Shown here piece by piece: positions 1 through 5,034 of a stretch of 5,954 nt of DNA. A model generated the notes under the pieces. That model had not been told where the DNA came from. It worked only from the letters and a program-made list of their open reading frames with translations, and did not search any database. The DNA comes from JACOVP01 sp035289145 (GTDB lineage Archaea; Nanobdellota; Nanobdellia; SCGC-AAA011-G17; UBA489): positions 1 through 5,954 of the forward strand of contig DATDXZ010000071.1 of NCBI GenBank assembly GCA_035289145.1, written 5' to 3'. The stretch's first letter is position 1; the number at the start of each line of letters is the position of its first letter. Made by a program: the position numbers and the translations under genes.

Positions 1-414
1 AACGTCGACTTCCAATTGTTCTAAAATTGAGATGATTTTATCCAATTTTGTGTTCAGTTGTTTGAATTGTTCTTGAGAGATGCCATTCGAATTTTGAGCC
101 GAGCTTTCCTGTCCTCTTGGGGAAAAGCTTCCGCGAGAGTCTGAGTTATTATTTTTAAAGCAATCTGAACAATACACTGGCTTGCCGCCTGATGGTCTGA
201 ATGGAATCTTACACTGCTTTCCACATTTGCTACATTCTGCATCATGCATTTCTCTGTCTCCTTCTCCAAACCCTCTTCTTTCTCTTCCGAATCTATCGCC
301 TGACCTTTTATCTCCTCCAAACCCTCTTGAGCTACCGCCAAATCTGCTGCCACCTGAGCGATTGTCTCTGCTAAATCCTCCACTTCTACTATTCCCTGAT
401 CTAAATGATCCCAT
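1..414 (-). CDS. Gly/Arg-rich CxxC-x17-CxxC zinc-ribbon protein (partial, 3' end outside window)
   Basis: This frame is open from an ATG at 414 to the left edge (138 codons, no stop), so the C-terminus is missing. Residues 1-55 are low complexity, rich in Gly, Arg, Ser and Phe, with RFGG and RGFGG motifs like RGG-type RNA-binding tails. Residues about 61-85 hold CSKC, exactly 17 residues, then CSDC, matching the CxxC-x17-CxxC small zinc-binding domain known from archaea and some bacteria. After a polar Ser/Asn/Gln linker, the last 25 visible residues (QEQFKQLNTKLDKIISILEQ and on) form a heptad-like amphipathic helix, probably an oligomerising coiled coil. The start is supported by a TATA box centred 25-26 nt upstream, implying a leaderless mRNA. 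A nucleic-acid-binding role is inferred from the RGG-like tail and zinc ribbon; the exact function is unknown. A 109-aa open frame at 54-383 on the same strand is a shadow produced by the repetitive codons. Confidence 0.85.
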   Translation of the reverse strand, partial: MGSFRSGNSRSGGFSRDNRSGGSRFGGSSRGFGGDKRSGDRFGRERRGFGEGDREMHDAECSKCGKQCKIPFRPSGGKPVYCSDCFKNNNSDSRGSFSPRGQESSAQNSNGISQEQFKQLNTKLDKIISILEQLEVDV

Positions 415-435
415 ATAAGTTAATTTAAATCAGGG

Positions 436-443
436 TATATAAA
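436..443 (-). promoter_or_regulatory. TATA box of the zinc-ribbon gene
   Basis: The minus strand reads TTTATATA here. Its centre lies 25.5 nt from the A of the ATG at 414, so transcription should start at or very near the start codon (leaderless). The BRE region just upstream (CTTACA) is a weak match. The insertion sequence's target duplication begins only 6 bp upstream of this box, so the core promoter survived the insertion but everything further upstream was displaced. Confidence 0.65.
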
Positions 444-448
444 TGTAA

Positions 449-457
449 GTGAAGTCG
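449..457. repeat. Target-site duplication, left copy (GTGAAGTCG)
   Basis: GTGAAGTCG flanks the left inverted repeat and recurs exactly at 1463-1471 just outside the right inverted repeat. A 9-bp perfect direct repeat abutting both ends of a transposase-bearing segment is the footprint of a DDE transposition event. The next base (G) also matches, but it is counted as the first base of the element. Confidence 0.85.
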
Positions 458-476
458 GATACTGTATACTTGAAGG
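458..476 (+). repeat. Left terminal inverted repeat of the IS
   Basis: GATACTGTATACTTGAAGG aligns with the reverse complement of 1444-1462, GACACTGTAACCTTAACGG, with 14 of 19 identical, including an uninterrupted ACTGTA core at positions 4-9. It directly follows the left target duplication. Confidence 0.8.
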
Positions 477-483
477 GATATAG

Positions 484-521
484 TTAAATAGCCCAATTTC
501 CTCCTGTTTACAGGATGTGAT
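484..521 (+). promoter_or_regulatory. Transposase promoter/RBS with an SD-sequestering hairpin
   Basis: A TATA-like TTAAATAG at 484-491 predicts a transcription start near 513. AGGATGTGAT at 512-521 matches the Shine-Dalgarno AGGAGGTGAT at 9 of 10 positions, directly before the ATG at 524. TCCTG (502-506) and CAGGA (511-515) can form a 5-bp stem with a TTTA loop that hides the AGGA of the Shine-Dalgarno. Transcripts from the element's own promoter would begin inside the stem and so lack its 5' arm; read-through transcripts would contain all of it. The regulatory meaning is inference from the geometry. Confidence 0.4.
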
Positions 522-523
522 TA

Positions 524-826
524 ATGAAGTGTCCAAAATGCAAAGGCATAGATGTTGTAAAAAGAGGAAAGAGATATAACCAATCTGGAGCAAAACAAAG
601 ATTTTTATGTAACAAATGCAAATCTATCTTTATTAAAAAGGATGGATTTGAAAGAATGAGATTCACAAAAAAAGATATTGCCAGGGCAATTCACTTGCAT
701 AATGATGGTCTTTCACTTTTTCAGATACAAAACCATCTCTGGCAACATGATGGTGTAAAAGTAACGCGGAAAACAATCAGTGACTGGATAAAGAAGTACA
801 GTGTTTTTTTAAAATCCGGTAAATAA
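524..826 (+). CDS. Transposase N-terminal part, orfA (zinc ribbon + HTH)
   Basis: This 100-aa protein supplies DNA recognition for the insertion sequence. Cys3-x2-Cys6 and Cys29-x2-Cys32 form an InsA-like zinc ribbon, with an aromatic/basic stretch between the pairs. Residues about 47-92 (FTKKDIARAIHLHNDG onward, ending in TISDWIKKY) look like a helix-turn-helix; the spacing and WIKKY ending are typical of transposase DNA-binding domains. The ATG at 524 follows a near-consensus Shine-Dalgarno. The frame stops at TAA 824-826 before any catalytic residue and overlaps the orfB frame by 14 nt, so alone it can only bind DNA. In IS1 the equivalent InsA protein represses transposition; whether that holds here is inference. 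Confidence 0.8.
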   Translation: MKCPKCKGIDVVKRGKRYNQSGAKQRFLCNKCKSIFIKKDGFERMRFTKKDIARAIHLHNDGLSLFQIQNHLWQHDGVKVTRKTISDWIKKYSVFLKSGK

Positions 827-1442
827 AATTACTCCCGTCATTAAAGGACGGATTCACTACGATGAAAAGTATGTGGAAGTCTTGAAAGAATTTTGTTATG
901 ATCTCAATGCCGTGGATAGCATAACAAAATTCGTGTTAGCACATAGATTTGTCGACGAAAGATCTCATAAGGAATGTGTTCTTTTCCTTTCTGAGATAAA
1001 AGTAAATTGTTATCAACAGATACTCCAAAGGTACCTGTCAGAGAAATTTAAGAAAGTGAAAGAGAGAAAATTATTTGAGTTTGTCTGTGATGGATTTGAA
1101 AGCTATCGATCCGCATTCAATAAGCTGTTCAGCAGAACAGCTACGTTAACTTTTGGAGTTCCAATTGGATGCAAGAAATTCGGATTATTGCACAATAATA
1201 ATCCTGTTGAAAGATACAATGGAAAAACAGAAGACAGGATCAAGACTATTCGTGGAGGATTTGGAAGTTTTGATGGTGCAAGATATTTTATGGACTTACG
1301 CAGAATCATGAATAATTTTGTCAATCCTCACCAAGAATTAGGTGGAAAAACTCCAGCAGAAATGGCTGAGATAACTCTTCCTTTAAAGAGAAATAAACTC
1401 TTGAGTCTTATCGAATATTGTGCACAAGAATTACGAGGATAA
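813..1442 (+). CDS. Transposase catalytic part, orfB (DDE domain), needs +1 shift from orfA
   Basis: The frame is open from 813 (after TAA 810-812) to TAA 1440-1442, 209 codons, and carries the catalytic core. The first acid is in HYDE (codon 861-863), the second in VCDGFESY (1089-1091), and the Glu in NPVERYN (1209-1211), 40 residues after the second Asp, followed by basic residues (KTEDRIKTIRG). The final third (MDLRRIMNNFVNPH) is typical of archaeal DDE transposases. No ATG, GTG or TTG precedes the first Asp in this frame. The first usable start, GTG 873, lies after it, so an independently started product would be catalytically dead. Activity therefore requires fusion to orfA by a +1 (or -2) shift within 813-826. 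Otherwise a 1-nt indel has broken the gene. With fusion the transposase would be about 305 aa. Confidence 0.78.
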   Translation, partial: NPVNKITPVIKGRIHYDEKYVEVLKEFCYDLNAVDSITKFVLAHRFVDERSHKECVLFLSEIKVNCYQQILQRYLSEKFKKVKERKLFEFVCDGFESYRSAFNKLFSRTATLTFGVPIGCKKFGLLHNNNPVERYNGKTEDRIKTIRGGFGSFDGARYFMDLRRIMNNFVNPHQELGGKTPAEMAEITLPLKRNKLLSLIEYCAQELRG

Positions 1443-1443
1443 A

Positions 1444-1462
1444 CCGTTAAGGTTACAGTGTC
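1444..1462 (+). repeat. Right terminal inverted repeat of the IS
   Basis: CCGTTAAGGTTACAGTGTC is the partner of 458-476 in inverted orientation (14 of 19). It begins one base after the orfB stop codon, a compact arrangement normal for insertion sequences. Confidence 0.8.
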
Positions 1463-1471
1463 GTGAAGTCG
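1463..1471. repeat. Target-site duplication, right copy (GTGAAGTCG)
   Basis: This is an exact copy of 449-457, immediately outside the right inverted repeat. It lies 20 bp beyond the rfcL stop codon, so the element landed in non-coding DNA and disrupted no gene. Confidence 0.85.
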
Positions 1472-1491
1472 GTTTGAAGCGGGGAATAAAA

Positions 1492-2667
1492 TTATTTCTT
1501 CAAAAAATCAATTTCTTCTTCTGAAAGACGAAGCTGGTGCTGAACTTCTGGCTTTTGCAATATTGGTTTGAGCAGGAAGAAGTCACTCAACGCACGTTTT
1601 GTAGAACAGTGCACTAAACGAGCATATTTCTTTGCAATGCTCTTCTTTTGAACAATTTTCTGGTTGTTCATCCAGATTTTGAGAATACGTTTCGGAGGCT
1701 CGTATTTTGTAAAACTGGCATTAGGCTCATTTTTTGCGTACGAGACTCCTGCGCTCTGGAAAATATTTTGATAGACTAAGAAACGCCAACTCTGGTTTTT
1801 ATAGATGCGACCTCTGAAAACGTCCGCATTACCAAGTGCATAATAAGCCTTTGCCAGTGATTCATTTTTATATTCTCTGGGAATGTTTTCCTCAAGCCAG
1901 AGCAGGATTTCATCGAGAGAGAGCTTTGTGCTATCAAAAAGATTCAGGAAGTCCTGACGTTCTTTAAAGAGTCTGCGGAGGATATTAAATATGGTGTCTT
2001 CAACATCTCTTCTTTCAGTAGTATCTACTGCAAGCGAGTTATTTTGTGCATAGGATTGCAAATCATTTAAGGCTGCGCGCAAATCTCCCTGAGATTTTAT
2101 TGCGATTTTACTGAAGAACGAGCTGTCGCGTGTAATTCCTTCTTTTTCAGCAACTCTTCTTATAATCTCTGTAATCATTGCAGGCGAGAGAGATTTCATT
2201 TCAATAAGCTTGCATTTGCCTCTGAGCTGTGCTAGTTTAGATTGCCAGATGTCGTTACAAGTCATGATAATCGGGTGTTTTGTTTCTTCCAAAATGCGGA
2301 TGAGTTCGGAAATGCCTCCAATATCTGTGCCCGTTACACCGTCTACTTCATCCATGAGCAGAACCTTGCTACGTTTGAAGAGACTTTGCTGGAGAGTTGC
2401 TGGCTTTAGTACTTCCTCCAGTTTTGCTCTGTTTCTGAGATCAGATGCATTTAGTTCCAATACTTCGATATTATTTTCATACGCTGCGGCGAGCGCGAGT
2501 GAGGTTTTTCCTGTGCCTGCAGGTCCGTGTAGTATTGCTCCCCTTTTTTTTGGGAATTCATGCAGGAACTTCTTTATGTCCTCAATTGCCTGCGCTTGGA
2601 AATGAATGTCTTTATATACATGTGCGCGGTATTTCTCAACTAAGCTGATTCCGTTTGTTTGAATCAT
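1492..2667 (-). CDS. rfcL: Replication factor C large subunit (clamp loader)
   Basis: RfcL is the single large AAA+ subunit that joins RfcS subunits to open the PCNA ring and load it at primer-template junctions. Starting from the ATG at 2667 (391 aa), the protein shows VEKYR at 10-14, Walker A GPAGTGKT at 48-55, Walker B with DEVD at 106-109, sensor 1 (IIMTCND) at 133-139 and a sensor 2 region GDLRAALNDLQ at 194-204. The SRC arginine-finger motif of small subunits is absent, as expected for a large subunit. The C-terminal half is the collar and extension. No clear PCNA-binding PIP box is seen; the protein ends in EEEIDFLKK. The ATG overlaps the upstream TGA as ATGA and has GGAGTGG 5 nt upstream, so it is preferred over an in-frame GTG at 2676 that would lie on that Shine-Dalgarno. 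It is the last gene of the rfc operon. Confidence 0.95.
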   Translation of the reverse strand: MIQTNGISLVEKYRAHVYKDIHFQAQAIEDIKKFLHEFPKKRGAILHGPAGTGKTSLALAAAYENNIEVLELNASDLRNRAKLEEVLKPATLQQSLFKRSKVLLMDEVDGVTGTDIGGISELIRILEETKHPIIMTCNDIWQSKLAQLRGKCKLIEMKSLSPAMITEIIRRVAEKEGITRDSSFFSKIAIKSQGDLRAALNDLQSYAQNNSLAVDTTERRDVEDTIFNILRRLFKERQDFLNLFDSTKLSLDEILLWLEENIPREYKNESLAKAYYALGNADVFRGRIYKNQSWRFLVYQNIFQSAGVSYAKNEPNASFTKYEPPKRILKIWMNNQKIVQKKSIAKKYARLVHCSTKRALSDFFLLKPILQKPEVQHQLRLSEEEIDFLKK

Positions 2668-3008
2668 TTTACCCACTCCATGCCTTCAAAATGTATCTCT
2701 GATTCTTTTGGGTCGAATATTGCATGTACTCCATAAGAACCTGAAGTCCATATTTTATCTTCATCTATTTTTATATGCGTTGATTCAAGAATGCTAATTG
2801 CCGCAATCGGGCGAGAGAGTCTGCCATTTCCTGACGTTGTACAAAGGGGAATCGCACCATCAAGCCAATAATTTCTTTGTCCTTTCTTAAGAAACTCGTA
2901 GATGCTTCCTACTTCGATATTTTCCGGAAGACATTCTTCTGGGAGTCTACCGCTCGAACCATATTCACGTAATGCAAGATCAGGGTTGAATTCTACAAGG
3001 ATGCCCAT
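2664..3008 (-). CDS. Uncharacterised 114-aa protein inside the rfc operon
   Basis: I do not recognise a named family. The ATG at 3008 lies 2 nt after the rfcS stop and the TGA (2664-2666) overlaps the rfcL ATG, so the gene is translationally embedded between the two clamp-loader subunits. The protein opens with MGILVEFNPDLALREYG, has a central charged/aromatic segment (FLKKGQRNYWLDGAIPL, residues about 39-55) and a beta-rich pattern through the end (AAISILESTHIKI, IHFEGMEWVK). There is no signal peptide, membrane segment, metal-binding motif or nucleotide-binding loop. The composition suggests a soluble, mostly beta domain of cytosolic type. Position alone suggests a job linked to clamp loading, to PCNA, or to co-regulation with replication; this is inference. 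The coding frame is intact and its tight packing makes it a real gene. Confidence 0.82.
   Translation of the reverse strand: MGILVEFNPDLALREYGSSGRLPEECLPENIEVGSIYEFLKKGQRNYWLDGAIPLCTTSGNGRLSRPIAAISILESTHIKIDEDKIWTSGSYGVHAIFDPKESEIHFEGMEWVK
2673..2679 (-). promoter_or_regulatory. Shine-Dalgarno of rfcL (GGAGTGG)
   Basis: The minus strand reads GGAGTGG ending 5 nt before the ATG at 2667, inside the last codons of the upstream gene. It decides the rfcL start in favour of 2667 over GTG 2676, which overlaps this site. Confidence 0.65.
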
Positions 3009-3010
3009 AG

Positions 3011-3979
3011 CTAATTTGCCTTGCCTTGTCCTGCTAGGACAAATGATGCAAGGAGCGCTTGTAACTGCACAAATTCATCCGAGCCTTCAATCATGCGAAA
3101 TTCTGTCTCTCCTGTTTTTTCTGTTAGGCGGACCTTTACTTCTGGTTCGACTTGTAGATTCCAGATTTCTTTCTGGAGAAGCTTTATTATATCTGTGCCC
3201 GAAACACTCTCTTTTAACATTAAATCCAGAAGTTTGTCTCGTGCATTTATAAAGTCTCCTGCTAGTGCGTAATCTAACACAATACGCAGACTACCTGGTT
3301 TTGCCGAAGCAGCAATCATGTTGATAAGTTCTGCATTGATATCAAGAGCGATTGAGGCAGTTGCTTGCAGAAGGTTAATTGCTCTTCTGCAATCACCTTC
3401 ACTTGCTTCGTAGAGGGTTTGGTAGGCATCTTCACTTATCTTTAGCTTTTCATTCTCTGCGATACGCTTTACAATCTCACTAATATCCTTTTTTTCAAGT
3501 AATTTGAAGCGGAAAACAACACAACGCGATTGTATGGGATCTATAATGTTGCTTGAATAGTTGCATGACATTATAAATCTACATGTATGCGTGTAATTCT
3601 CCATTGTGCGACGAAGTGCCTGCTGAGCTTCTCTTGTTAAAGCGTCTGCTTCATCTAGGAAAATTACTTTGAATGGAACGTTCTCAATAGCTTTTGTACG
3701 AGCAAAATCCTTAACTTTTTGGCGGATAACATCTATGCCCCGTTCATCTGATGCATTAAGTTCAAGATAATTCTCGCGCCATGCTTCTCCGAAGAGCGAG
3801 CGCACAGTAATTAATGCAAGTGTTGATTTTCCTGTTCCTGCCGGACCTGCAAAAAGAAAATGAGGAATATTGAGAGATTGTACGAGAGAGCGGACACGCT
3901 TGATAATCTCCTGCTGCCCAACTACTTCTTCAAACTTTAATGGACGATATTTTTCTGTCCATATGTCGCTTTGGCTCAT
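3011..3979 (-). CDS. rfcS: Replication factor C small subunit (clamp loader ATPase)
   Basis: RfcS forms the bulk of the archaeal clamp loader, hydrolysing ATP to place PCNA on DNA. The 322-aa length is standard. It begins with WTEKYRP (residues 7-13), then Walker A GPAGTGKST at 45-53, the LELNASDERG box at 72-81, Walker B with DEAD at 109-112, sensor 1 around SCNY 138-141, the arginine-finger SRC motif at 151-153, and sensor 2 GDCRRAINLLQ at 195-205. The C-terminal 80 residues are the helical collar. No intein is present, although many archaeal rfcS genes carry one. The ATG at 3979 has GGAAGT (3986-3991) upstream and a TATA box near 4035. It is the first gene of a three-gene minus-strand operon with an unknown gene and rfcL. 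Confidence 0.96.
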   Translation of the reverse strand: MSQSDIWTEKYRPLKFEEVVGQQEIIKRVRSLVQSLNIPHFLFAGPAGTGKSTLALITVRSLFGEAWRENYLELNASDERGIDVIRQKVKDFARTKAIENVPFKVIFLDEADALTREAQQALRRTMENYTHTCRFIMSCNYSSNIIDPIQSRCVVFRFKLLEKKDISEIVKRIAENEKLKISEDAYQTLYEASEGDCRRAINLLQATASIALDINAELINMIAASAKPGSLRIVLDYALAGDFINARDKLLDLMLKESVSGTDIIKLLQKEIWNLQVEPEVKVRLTEKTGETEFRMIEGSDEFVQLQALLASFVLAGQGKAN

Positions 3980-4031
3980 TTTCTTACTTCCAATGCCTCT
4001 TTTCTTTCATGAACTTTCAGAGTGTAGGCTT

Positions 4032-4046
4032 TTTATAAAGATTTGT
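4032..4046 (-). promoter_or_regulatory. BRE + TATA promoter of the rfc operon
   Basis: On the minus strand ACAAAT (4041-4046) fits the archaeal BRE pattern RNWAAW. It is followed after one base by TTTATAAA (4032-4039). Transcription should start near 4010, giving an untranslated leader of about 30 nt that carries the rfcS Shine-Dalgarno GGAAGT. The rfc operon therefore appears to be led, unlike the leaderless genes elsewhere in the window. Confidence 0.6.
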
Positions 4047-4085
4047 GTGATGTCTTCGGATTGAAACCCAGAGCACTTTCCTAAT

Positions 4086-4202
4086 CTACGCAGAACGTTC
4101 GCGGTGCATGCGTCTCTTGCGCTTTTCTTTTTTAAGCCTTTTGCGCTGCCATTTCCATCTCATTTGGCGTTTTTTCTTCCAGCGTCGTGAGGATCTTTTC
4201 AT
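4086..4202 (-). CDS. rpl41e: eL41-like ribosomal mini-protein (38 aa)
   Basis: The ATG at 4202 opens a 38-codon frame ending at TAG 4086-4088. Of the 38 residues 22 are Lys or Arg, with Trp at 8, 16 and 18. The pattern RRWKKKRQMRWKW followed by KRKRRMHRERSA closely follows the known eL41 layout (an RWRKKRMRR-type start and a KRKRRKMRxRS-type end). eL41 is a single short helix at the large-subunit/small-subunit bridge and is usually about 25 aa; this copy has an N-terminal extension and a small central insertion. The start is supported by a TATA box centred 25.5 nt upstream (leaderless). It diverges from a ribosome-assembly GTPase. The family call rests on composition and motif alignment by eye; a generic basic peptide cannot be fully excluded. 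Confidence 0.7.
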   Translation of the reverse strand: MKRSSRRWKKKRQMRWKWQRKRLKKEKRKRRMHRERSA

Positions 4203-4223
4203 AATACGGTAAGAAAAAGGAGA

Positions 4224-4231
4224 TTTATAAA
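4224..4231. promoter_or_regulatory. Palindromic TATA box between eL41 and the GTPase gene
   Basis: TTTATAAA is its own reverse complement. On the minus strand its centre is 25.5 nt from the eL41 ATG (leaderless), with an A-rich BRE-like CTTAAAAACC upstream. On the plus strand it predicts a start near 4253, 10 nt before the GTPase ATG at 4263. A second plus-strand candidate, TTTTTAAG at 4234-4241, would put the start at the ATG itself. The two divergent genes probably share this promoter region. Confidence 0.55.
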
Positions 4232-4262
4232 GGTTTTTAAGGCTCTTAAACCATTAAAAGAA

Positions 4263-5012
4263 ATGGGATTTTGGTTTGTTGTTGAAAGGGTTATTAGAGA
4301 AGCGCATCTTGTTCTATTTATCTTAGATGCGCGTATGCCCGAGCTTTCACGCAATAAGGAACTGGAGAATATTGCAGAAAAATATGGAAAGCAATTGATT
4401 ATGGTCTTTACGAAGATTGATCTCATGACTCCTGAACGTTTGAATGAACTTTCTACGCAGCATCCTGACGCATTTTTTGTATCTGGGACAAGAAATATTG
4501 GATTAAAGCAGCTGAAAACGCAGCTTATGATACGAGGAAAAAAGCTTGGCAAGGATTCTCCTAAATTAGGGGTAGTTGGATACCCTAATGTTGGCAAGAG
4601 CGCAATTATTAATGCCCTTGCGCATCGTGCAAGAGCTGCAGTATCTCCAAAGGCAGGCACTACTCGGGGTGTGCAGTTTGTTCGTGCTGGAAGCCTTAGA
4701 ATCTTGGACTCTCCAGGTGTTATTCCTTATGAAGACAAGGAGACAAAGCTAGGTTTGCTTGCTGCGAAAAATGTCGAGAAAATCAAGGATCCTGAACGCG
4801 TAGCTGTCGAAGTTATTAAGTTATTCTTGGAGAAAGATAAGAATGCTTTGGAGACGCATTATGGTATTACTCTCCAGACTGATGAACCCCTAGATATTAT
4901 CGAGCAAATAGGAAAACGCAGAGGTTTTCTGAAGAAAGGTGGAATTGTTGATGACCTTAAGACTGCTATGACTATTGTTCGTGATTGGCAGACTGGAAAG
5001 TTGCGTCTTTAA
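4263..5012 (+). CDS. Circularly permuted ribosome-assembly GTPase (YlqF/RbgA/NOG2-like)
   Basis: The G motifs occur in permuted order: a DAR box at 22-24, G4 as TKID at 50-53, G5 as SGT at 74-76, then G1 GYPNVGKS at 106-113, G2 around GTTRG 132-136 and G3 DSPG at 149-152. This G4-G5-G1-G2-G3 order defines the YlqF/YawG circularly permuted GTPases (COG1161), which act in large-ribosomal-subunit maturation in bacteria and eukaryotes. An archaeal role in 50S assembly is inferred by homology. G4 is TKID rather than the usual NKxD, a tolerated variant. After G3 comes a helical C-terminal segment of about 95 residues; total length is 249 aa. The frame is open upstream of the ATG, but the residues before it are unlike the family, and the promoter lies there. 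It diverges from eL41 and converges with a lipoprotein gene 12 bp away. Confidence 0.92.
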   Translation: MGFWFVVERVIREAHLVLFILDARMPELSRNKELENIAEKYGKQLIMVFTKIDLMTPERLNELSTQHPDAFFVSGTRNIGLKQLKTQLMIRGKKLGKDSPKLGVVGYPNVGKSAIINALAHRARAAVSPKAGTTRGVQFVRAGSLRILDSPGVIPYEDKETKLGLLAAKNVEKIKDPERVAVEVIKLFLEKDKNALETHYGITLQTDEPLDIIEQIGKRRGFLKKGGIVDDLKTAMTIVRDWQTGKLRL

Positions 5013-5020
5013 ACTGAATT

Positions 5021-5034
5021 CTTCTTATTTTTTT
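5021..5034 (+). terminator. T-rich terminator after the GTPase gene
   Basis: Starting 9 nt past the stop codon the plus strand reads CTTCTTA then seven Ts (5028-5034). Archaeal RNA polymerase terminates at such T-runs without a hairpin. The site overlaps the 3' end of the convergent lipoprotein gene. Confidence 0.5.

Larger units (their letters stand above)
458..1462 (+). mobile_element. Insertion sequence, 1005 bp, IS1/IS6-like with split transposase
   Basis: The element is bounded by 19-bp imperfect inverted repeats (458-476 and 1444-1462, 14 of 19 positions paired) and a perfect 9-bp target duplication. It carries an orfA with a zinc ribbon and helix-turn-helix and an orfB with the DDE catalytic core, both on the plus strand. 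The 9-bp duplication and separate InsA-like zinc-ribbon ORF recall the IS1 family, whose archaeal members can reach about 1 kb. The catalytic-domain context (DE near its start, NPVERYN at its end) also recalls IS6. The exact family cannot be settled by eye. It sits between rfcL and the zinc-ribbon gene, transcribed against both. The perfect duplication suggests a fairly recent insertion. Confidence 0.88.

Noticed and set aside
54..383. 109-aa open frame on the minus strand
   Set aside because: It is a shadow in a different minus-strand frame from the zinc-ribbon gene. The true frame has the CxxC-x17-CxxC motif, a TATA-spaced ATG and a coiled coil.
182..418. Pro/Leu/Ser-rich 78-aa plus-strand frame
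   Set aside because: It is the antisense of the Gly/Arg-rich repeat of the zinc-ribbon gene; its composition is explained by that.
804..814. T7A4 run as a -1 slippery site like that of IS1
   Set aside because: A -1 shift runs into TAA at 820-822, and slippage on the T run meets TAA at 810-812.
873..1442. GTG 873 as an independent start for orfB
   Set aside because: It lies after the first catalytic Asp (861-863), so the product would be inactive. The frame is open back to 813.
2210..2648. Plus-strand frames opposite rfcL (and similar ones opposite rfcS at 2902-3272 and 3870-4064)
   Set aside because: They are shadows of strongly conserved clamp-loader genes, Cys/Ser/Leu-rich with no domain.
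2674..2676. GTG as the rfcL start
   Set aside because: It overlaps the Shine-Dalgarno GGAGTGG that serves the ATG at 2667, which also makes a canonical ATGA overlap with the upstream stop.
4199..4660. 153-aa minus-strand frame
   Set aside because: It is antisense to the GTPase, whose G motifs are all intact; the frame has no recognisable domain.
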